From Bacteroidia bacterium (GTDB lineage: Bacteria > Bacteroidota > Bacteroidia > B-17B0 > Aurantibacillaceae), in the NCBI GenBank assembly GCA_016787445.1, contig JAEUTQ010000018.1, forward strand, positions 22,871 to 86,870: a DNA stretch of 64,000 bases, in the 5' to 3' direction. The notes under the pieces are model-generated. The model saw only the letters and a list, made by a program, of their open reading frames with translations, was not told the DNA's origin and did not search any database. Position 1 is the first letter of the stretch. Every line of letters begins with the position of its first letter. Of this stretch, positions 58,685 to 64,000 are shown one piece after another. Position numbers and translations under genes: made by a program.

Positions 58685-60232
58685 ATGAAAGTTGGAATTC
58701 CATCTGAAATATTTCCCAGCGAATTAAGGGTTGCGGCTACGCCAAAAACCATTAAGCGTTTGCAGAAACAGGGATTTGAAGTTTACATTCAACGCGGAGC
58801 CGGTTTGAAGGCCAATTATTCCGATCAGGAATTTGAAGAAGCCGGTGCTAAATTAGTTAATACAGCTGCCGAAATTTACGGCAACTCCGATATTGTACTG
58901 AAAGTAAAAGAACCTGCTGCCGAAGAAATAAACATGATGCGTGAAGGCTTAGTGATGTTAAGCTACCTATGGCCCGCACAGAATCAGGAGTTACTTCAAA
59001 AGTTAGCCGATAAAAAAGTGAATGCTGTAGCGATGGATGCGATTCCTCGTATTTCACGTGCGCAAAAAATGGATGTACTGTCTTCCATGGCAAACATTGC
59101 CGGTTACCGCTCAGTTATTGAAGGTTCCTATCATTTCGGACGTTTTCTTAACGGTCAGATCACCGCGGCAGGTAAAGTAGAGCCCGCAAAAGTTCTGGTG
59201 ATTGGCGCAGGTGTAGCAGGTTTAGCTGCCATTGGTGCCGCTAATTCATTAGGTGCGATTGTTCGCGCCTTCGATACCCGTAAAGAAGTGGCTGAACAAA
59301 TTCAATCGATGGGCGCCAGTTTCTTAACTGTTGAAATTGACGAAGACGGTGCAACTGCTTCTGGTTACTCAAAAGAAATGAGTAAAGAATTCATTGAAGC
59401 GGAAATGAAATTATTTCTTGAGCAAGCTAAAGAAGTTGATATCATCATTACAACAGCACAAATTCCGGGACGTCCTGCACCAAAATTAATTTTAGATTAT
59501 CATGTGGCTGCGATGAAACCGGGTTCTGTTATTGTTGACCTTGCTGCTTCTTCGGGTGGAAATTGTGTTTCAACGAAACCGGGTGAAGTTTACAAAACAC
59601 CAAACGGCGTAACTATTGTAGGAAAATTAGATCAGTTACCAAATCAGGCTTCTCAATTATACGGTAATAACCTTTGTCACTTGTTAGATGACATGGGGAA
59701 AGCGGAGAAATTTAAAATCGACATGGAAGACGCAGTTGTTTCGCGTGCCATGGTAACATATAATGGAAAAATCAACTGGCCTCCTGCTCCGTTACAAGTT
59801 AGTCCTACTGCGGGCGGTGGCGCGAAAAAAGTAGCAGCTCCTACAGCCGAAGAAATAAAAATTTCTGAAGAAGAAAAAGCAAAGAAGACTGCTATCTCAA
59901 CATTAATCAGCTTAGCTGTTGTTGGCGGTTTATTATTGCTGGTAGGTGCTTTTGCGCCTCCTGCGTTTATACAACACTTTACCGTGTTTGTATTAGCGGT
60001 ATTTGTAGGTTGGCAAGTAATTTCAAACGTATCACACTCACTTCATACACCACTAATGGCTGTTACCAACGCTATCAGCGGTATTATTATCGTGGGTGGT
60101 TTATTACAAACCAAAAATGATTTTAGTAACATCATGACCATACTTGCTTCAATTGCGATTTTAGTAGCGAGCATAAATATTGTTGGTGGATTTGTAGTGA
60201 CACACCGCATGCTGAAAATGTTTAAAAAATAA
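58685..60232 (+). CDS. pntA: NAD(P) transhydrogenase subunit alpha
   Basis: PntA with PntB transfers hydride between NAD(H) and NADP(H), driven by the proton gradient. The 515-residue protein has the N-terminal AlaDH/PNT domain ([24 protein letters not shown]...) and the NAD-binding Rossmann motif [22 protein letters not shown] at about residue 178. Three or four C-terminal membrane helices follow ([18 protein letters not shown]..., [16 protein letters not shown]...). Full-length alpha is present, not the split alpha-1/alpha-2 form. It is followed 57 bases later by pntB, and a TAATTTTG element precedes it. Confidence 0.96.
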   Translation: MKVGIPSEIFPSELRVAATPKTIKRLQKQGFEVYIQRGAGLKANYSDQEFEEAGAKLVNTAAEIYGNSDIVLKVKEPAAEEINMMREGLVMLSYLWPAQNQELLQKLADKKVNAVAMDAIPRISRAQKMDVLSSMANIAGYRSVIEGSYHFGRFLNGQITAAGKVEPAKVLVIGAGVAGLAAIGAANSLGAIVRAFDTRKEVAEQIQSMGASFLTVEIDEDGATASGYSKEMSKEFIEAEMKLFLEQAKEVDIIITTAQIPGRPAPKLILDYHVAAMKPGSVIVDLAASSGGNCVSTKPGEVYKTPNGVTIVGKLDQLPNQASQLYGNNLCHLLDDMGKAEKFKIDMEDAVVSRAMVTYNGKINWPPAPLQVSPTAGGGAKKVAAPTAEEIKISEEEKAKKTAISTLISLAVVGGLLLLVGAFAPPAFIQHFTVFVLAVFVGWQVISNVSHSLHTPLMAVTNAISGIIIVGGLLQTKNDFSNIMTILASIAILVASINIVGGFVVTHRMLKMFKK

Positions 60233-60289
60233 GCAAGCAAAAAATTCAACGACACAAATAATTAAATAACAAAAAGGATAATTGATTTT

Positions 60290-61687
60290 ATGTTTATAGT
60301 AAAAGAAATACAAACAGCAGCCTACTTATTTGCAAGTATTCTGTTTATTTTAAGTTTGAGCGGATTGTCATCACAGGAATCTGCTAAGCGCGGTGTTCTC
60401 TACGGTATTGTTGGTATGATTGTAGCTATCATCGCTACGGTAATGGGACAAGGTGTAGAAGGTCATGTATACATTATCGCAGCCATTGCTGTTGCTTCCG
60501 TGATAGGCATAATGCTGGCAAGAAAAGTAGAAATGACAGCGATGCCTCAATTAGTGGCCATCTTACACAGTTTCGTTGGTTTAGCTGCCGTGTTAGTTGG
60601 TTTCGGTTCTTACCTAGATCCGGAAACACAACTATTAACCGGCGCGGCTCACACCATTCACTTAGTTGAAGTGTTTGTTGGAATTTTTATCGGAGCCATT
60701 ACATTCACCGGTTCCATTATTGCCTGGGGAAAATTAGATGGTAAAGTACCTTCAAAACCTTGGAGCTTTAACGGACTACAATTAATGAATCTGACTTTAT
60801 TAATCGCTTGCGTGGTGCTTGGTGTTTTGTTTTGCAAAGCAGAAGGAACAAGCGGTATGCTTTATTTAGGAATTATGACAGCTATTGCATCATTCATTGG
60901 CGTTGTATTAGTAATGGCCATTGGTGGCGGAGATATGCCGGTAGTTGTATCCATGTTAAACTCTTATTCAGGATGGGCAGCTTCAGCTGCGGGCTTTATG
61001 TTAGGTAACGATTTATTAATTGTTACAGGCGCATTAGTGGGAAGCTCGGGTGCTATTTTATCAATGCACATGTGCCATGCCATGAATCGTTCTTTCTTCT
61101 CTGTAATATTTGCAAGCGGAAGTGGCGCTGCTAAAGGCGGCGAGAAAAAAGCAATCGAAGGTGAAGTTACCGCATTGAATCACGAAGAAGTTGCAGCTTT
61201 ATTAAAAGAGGCTAAATCAGTGGTGATTGTTCCGGGTTACGGAATGGCAGTAGCGAAAGCACAATATCCTATTTACGATTTAGTTCAAACACTTCGTAAA
61301 ACAGGAAAAAATGTACGTTTCGCTATTCATCCTGTTGCGGGACGTTTACCTGGACACATGAATGTGTTATTGGCGGAAGCGAATGTACCTTATGATATCG
61401 TTTTGGAAATGGATGAAATTAACGATGACATGCCTGATACAGATGTTGTCATGGTGATTGGTGCTAACGACGTTGTAAATCCAAGTGCACAAGATGATCC
61501 GAATAGTTCTATTTACGGAATGCCGGTTATTGAAGCGTGGAAAGCAGAAAAAGTAATCATCATGAAACGTTCTATGTCGGCCGGTTATTCAGGTGAAGAC
61601 AATCCTTTATTCTACAAACCGAATTCTGAAATGCTTTATGGCGATGCTAAAGCCAGCGTTGAAAAGATTTTAAGTTTCTTAAAATAA
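60290..61687 (+). CDS. pntB: NAD(P) transhydrogenase subunit beta
   Basis: PntB completes the proton-translocating transhydrogenase. The 465-residue protein has about eight or nine membrane helices in the first 280 residues. The NADP-binding domain III follows ([68 protein letters not shown], then [51 protein letters not shown]). All hallmark segments are complete. It is in an operon with pntA. Two hairpins follow its stop codon (61695-61727 and 61748-61775). Confidence 0.97.
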   Translation: MFIVKEIQTAAYLFASILFILSLSGLSSQESAKRGVLYGIVGMIVAIIATVMGQGVEGHVYIIAAIAVASVIGIMLARKVEMTAMPQLVAILHSFVGLAAVLVGFGSYLDPETQLLTGAAHTIHLVEVFVGIFIGAITFTGSIIAWGKLDGKVPSKPWSFNGLQLMNLTLLIACVVLGVLFCKAEGTSGMLYLGIMTAIASFIGVVLVMAIGGGDMPVVVSMLNSYSGWAASAAGFMLGNDLLIVTGALVGSSGAILSMHMCHAMNRSFFSVIFASGSGAAKGGEKKAIEGEVTALNHEEVAALLKEAKSVVIVPGYGMAVAKAQYPIYDLVQTLRKTGKNVRFAIHPVAGRLPGHMNVLLAEANVPYDIVLEMDEINDDMPDTDVVMVIGANDVVNPSAQDDPNSSIYGMPVIEAWKAEKVIIMKRSMSAGYSGEDNPLFYKPNSEMLYGDAKASVEKILSFLK

Positions 61688-61694
61688 TTTAAAA

Positions 61695-61727
61695 TGTAAA
61701 ACCAAGGAATATTCAATTGGTTTTACA
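61695..61727 (+). terminator. Hairpin after pntB
   Basis: TGTAAAACCAA (61695-61705) pairs with TTGGTTTTACA (61717-61727), an 11-bp perfect stem starting seven bases after the pntB stop. No T run follows, so termination strength is uncertain; it may protect the 3' end. Confidence 0.55.
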
Positions 61728-61747
61728 CTTAAAAACGATGTAATTTT

Positions 61748-61775
61748 AAACCCGGGTACAAGACCCGGGTTTTTT
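61748..61775 (+). terminator. Terminator-like hairpin touching the next start codon
   Basis: AAACCCGGGT (61748-61757) pairs with ACCCGGGTTT (61763-61772) and six T follow. The ATG of the next gene starts at 61777, one base after the T run. It may terminate pntAB transcription or be the leader of the downstream gene. Confidence 0.7.
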
Positions 61776-61776
61776 C

Positions 61777-63027
61777 ATGAATCCAAATATTAAGAAATAT
61801 CTGATTTACTCCCTCGGCTTTTTACTGGCCGCGGCATACATATTTCTTGAATCACAAAACCGCGGCGATTTAACCATTTATCTGAATGCCTCCCGCGATT
61901 TATTTAAAGGGGATGATATTTTTGTAAATACTTATTTCGACGGCTATCATTATTTCTATTCTGTACTATTTGCCATCTTAGTATACCCGCTTTCTTTTTT
62001 ACCAATGTGGGTGTATAATTCACTTTGGATTACGTTAAACATTTTTTTAGTCTACAGAATATTTCTCATCATTAAAAACCTTTTACCTCTTCACGATTTC
62101 AGTAAAAAACATTTAATGTTTCTGCGGGTTTGTGGTTTTCTGTTTGCCTTGCGTTTCATTCATGAAAATATTCACGCGATGCAGATTACAATTATCATCA
62201 TGTATTTGGCCTTACAAGGACTACAATTTGTTTTCGCCAACAAATACATTAGCGGAGGGGCTCTCATTGCACTAGGCATCAATATAAAACTTTTACCGAT
62301 TGTTTTAGTTCCTTACCTGCTCTACCGTGGATTTTTCAAAGGCGCCATCTTTACCATCGCATTTTATTTCTTATACATGTTTATTCCGGCTTTAGTTATC
62401 GGATGGGATCACAATCAGCAATTGCTGGCAACATGGGGACACTTGATTAATCCGCTTAATTCAAATCATGTGCTCGATACTGAAGAAAGAAGCTTCCACG
62501 GCTTATCGACTCTTCTCTCAACTCTTCTGGTAAAAAACGTACCCGACAAACATGCTTTAACTATTCCGCGCAATATTGCAGATATCAGCATTGAGCATTT
62601 AAATTTAATCCTTAATATAGTGCGCTTGATATTAATTGCATTCACCCTTTACTTTTTACGTTCAGCGCCATTTAAAAAGCCCGTTACTTTTTATCAACGT
62701 TTCCGTGAAGTAAGTTACATTCTGATGCTAATTCCGTTAATCTTCCCGCATCAGCAACACTATGCGTTTTTATTTGTTTGCCCGGCCTTTGTTTTTTGTA
62801 TCCACTATCTTATCCGAAACAGAAACGAACTAAAAACAAATTTCAAAAAAACAATAAGTTTCATGCTTATCTTAATTTACCTGATCTGTAATTTGAAACT
62901 GTTATTAGGTGAGTTCAATGAATACTACGAGCATTTTAAGATCTTAACTTATGCTGCCATTCTATTGGTAATTGTATTAGCTTTTTGTGAGCCGAAAGAA
63001 AAAGAAAGTGTTAGCGCAACAGCGTAA
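61777..63027 (+). CDS. GT87/DUF2029-like membrane glycosyltransferase
   Basis: This 416-residue protein has about nine or ten membrane helices. It has ESQNRGDLTIYLNASRDLFKGDDIFVNTYFDGYHYFYSVLFAILVYPLSFL near the N-terminus, with the acidic loop common to polyprenyl-phosphate-dependent mannosyltransferases of the GT-C type, and GGALIALGINIKLLPIVLVPYLLYRGFF in the middle. This fits the DUF2029 (GT87) pattern. It probably transfers a sugar from a polyprenyl donor outside the cell; donor and acceptor are unknown. The start is ATG 61777 because the first helix begins within a few residues and the next ATG would remove two helices. The 3' end overlaps a convergent gene by 17 bases. Confidence 0.8.
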   Translation: MNPNIKKYLIYSLGFLLAAAYIFLESQNRGDLTIYLNASRDLFKGDDIFVNTYFDGYHYFYSVLFAILVYPLSFLPMWVYNSLWITLNIFLVYRIFLIIKNLLPLHDFSKKHLMFLRVCGFLFALRFIHENIHAMQITIIIMYLALQGLQFVFANKYISGGALIALGINIKLLPIVLVPYLLYRGFFKGAIFTIAFYFLYMFIPALVIGWDHNQQLLATWGHLINPLNSNHVLDTEERSFHGLSTLLSTLLVKNVPDKHALTIPRNIADISIEHLNLILNIVRLILIAFTLYFLRSAPFKKPVTFYQRFREVSYILMLIPLIFPHQQHYAFLFVCPAFVFCIHYLIRNRNELKTNFKKTISFMLILIYLICNLKLLLGEFNEYYEHFKILTYAAILLVIVLAFCEPKEKESVSATA

Positions 63028-64000
63028 CATGACCGTAATGATACTCGTCACGCTTGCTCACTACATTTAAGAAAGATATCATCCAGACATAAACATCCTG
63101 TTTACATAATTTCCCTTTGAATGTTCCGTCCCATCCTTTTGAAGTGTCATTTGTACTGAATATTTTCTCGCCCCAGCGATCATAAATATCAAATTTATAT
63201 TCTTCTACCCCTATTATACTTGGCATAAACACATCGTTTAGTCCGTCTGCTTTTGCTGGAGTGAAACTATTCGGTATCCAAAATCTGAACTCAGGTAAAA
63301 TTTTCACAATGCGAGTCGCTGTATCCGGACAACCAAATCCGTTTACTACAGTTTGAATCACGGTAAAATCACCATAATTATTATAGTGATGCGAAGGATT
63401 TACCATTGTAGATGATTCGCCATCACCAAAGGTATAATACCAACTGGTAGCATTTACACTCTGGTCAAAGAAATAAATATCCGGGTCAAAAATTGTTGTC
63501 TCAGTTGGTAAGAATGAAAATCCGGCTTGCGGTCTAACATTTACAGTAAGCATAGCAGGCACAACAAACTTACTTGTGTCAATACATCCATTGTTTGAAA
63601 TAACAGTTAAAGTAACATTGTAAACTCCCGCCGGTGTAATGGTAAATGTTGGATTCTGTTGCGTTGAAGATGCTCCATTACTTACTTGCCACAAATAGGT
63701 AGCTCCCGCAGAGGCAATACTCGTGTTGCTAAATGTTACTATGGCAGGGTCACACTCCTCCAGTGAATCTGAATTGAAACTTGCTTGCGGCTTTGGTGTA
63801 ATTGTTACGCTATCACTCAATGTTCTGGTGCATATCGCTTGTTTTATTGTTACTAAGATGGGATAAGTTCCCGGTGCGCTATATGTGACTCCCGTTGGTG
63901 ATGATAATGTTGATGTTGGCGGAGATGCGCTCGAACCGAAATTCCAACTGAAGGTGGAATAAGGCGCATAGGTTCCTGTAACTGAATAATTGAAACTATT
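63011..64000 (-). CDS. PKD-repeat surface protein with T9SS type B (gliding-motility-type) C-terminal domain (partial)
   Basis: The frame is open from the stop codon at 63011 to the right window edge, so the N-terminus is missing; 329 C-terminal residues are visible. PKD-type domains are seen (FSWNFGSSASPPTSTLSSPTGVTYSAPGTYPILVTI, QVSNGASSTQQNPTFTITPAGVYNVTLTVIS, YTFGDGESSTMVNPSHHYNNYGDFTVIQTV). The ending FRFWIPNSFTPAKADGLNDVFMPS...YKFDIYDRWGEKIFSTNDTSKGWDGTFKG...VYVWMISFLNVVSKRDEYHYGHVTLLR is the type B sorting domain. It should be exported by T9SS to the surface as an adhesin-like protein. An internal TTG at 63820 is not the true start. Confidence 0.9.
   Translation of the reverse strand, partial: NSFNYSVTGTYAPYSTFSWNFGSSASPPTSTLSSPTGVTYSAPGTYPILVTIKQAICTRTLSDSVTITPKPQASFNSDSLEECDPAIVTFSNTSIASAGATYLWQVSNGASSTQQNPTFTITPAGVYNVTLTVISNNGCIDTSKFVVPAMLTVNVRPQAGFSFLPTETTIFDPDIYFFDQSVNATSWYYTFGDGESSTMVNPSHHYNNYGDFTVIQTVVNGFGCPDTATRIVKILPEFRFWIPNSFTPAKADGLNDVFMPSIIGVEEYKFDIYDRWGEKIFSTNDTSKGWDGTFKGKLCKQDVYVWMISFLNVVSKRDEYHYGHVTLLR

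Noticed and set aside
63011..63820. A complete 269-residue protein starting at 63820
   Set aside because: The codon there is an internal TTG; the frame stays open with PKD-like sequence to the window end, so the gene is partial.

Overview
The window is about 64 kb of gene-dense, AT-rich DNA from a member of the Bacteroidota, most like Flavobacteriales or a neighbouring order. The evidence is three proteins ending in type IX secretion (T9SS) sorting domains (two type A, one gliding-motility-like type B), repeated TAnnTTTG -7 promoter elements, no clear Shine-Dalgarno sites, and recognisable Bacteroidota blocks: mutY/HU/RNase G, ileS/dksA-like/lspA, and an F1Fo operon (atpB-E-F-H-A-G) without atpD/atpC. 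I see no rRNA, tRNA, CRISPR array, transposase or phage gene, and no gene-free stretch above 300 bases. The genes at both window edges are cut.

Layout. 1-5.4 kb: DUF5777 barrel (partial), YceI, mutY, then HU, a TPR protein, a 29-residue basic mS38-like protein and RNase G/E. 5.5-6.5 kb: an unidentified protein and a repeat-bearing intergenic region. 6.5-15 kb (+): DUF4175 protein, SpoIIAB-like ATPase, TPR protein, extradiol dioxygenase, DUF4286, rsmA, SanA-like protein. 15-22 kb (-): glycosyltransferase, SiaB-like protein, deoxynucleoside kinase, epimerase, PAP2-like protein, gpsA, 3'-5' exonuclease, queA. 22-27 kb (-): ATP synthase. 27-32 kb (-): ABC transporter, hotdog dehydratase, darB and darA. 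32-40.5 kb (+): RidA, two envelope proteins, ileS, DksA-like protein, lspA, hemH. 40.5-49 kb: two T9SS substrates, pabB-like gene and a tandem pair of helical-repeat paralogues. 49-52.6 kb: heptose epimerase, acyl-CoA ligase and a small envelope protein. 52.6-58.6 kb: O-methyltransferase divergent from an aromatic ammonia-lyase, FabG, ketosynthase, ACP, acyltransferase operon. 58.7-64 kb: pntA, pntB, a GT87-like membrane protein and a PKD/T9SS type B protein (partial).

The most coherent specialised function is flexirubin-type (aryl polyene-dialkylresorcinol) pigment synthesis. DarA/DarB, a hotdog dehydratase and an ABC exporter lie at 27-32 kb. The starter and polyene-chain enzymes (ammonia-lyase, FabG, ketosynthase, ACP, acyltransferase, methyltransferase) lie at 52-59 kb. 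About 20 kb of mostly housekeeping genes separates the two loci, and the set is incomplete here (for example no chain-length factor). Other points of interest are a DksA-like protein with a histone H1-like tail, a strong hairpin in the RNase G/E leader, a hairpin between atpE and atpF, nested inverted repeats at 48.9-49.1 kb, and several hairpins abutting start codons.
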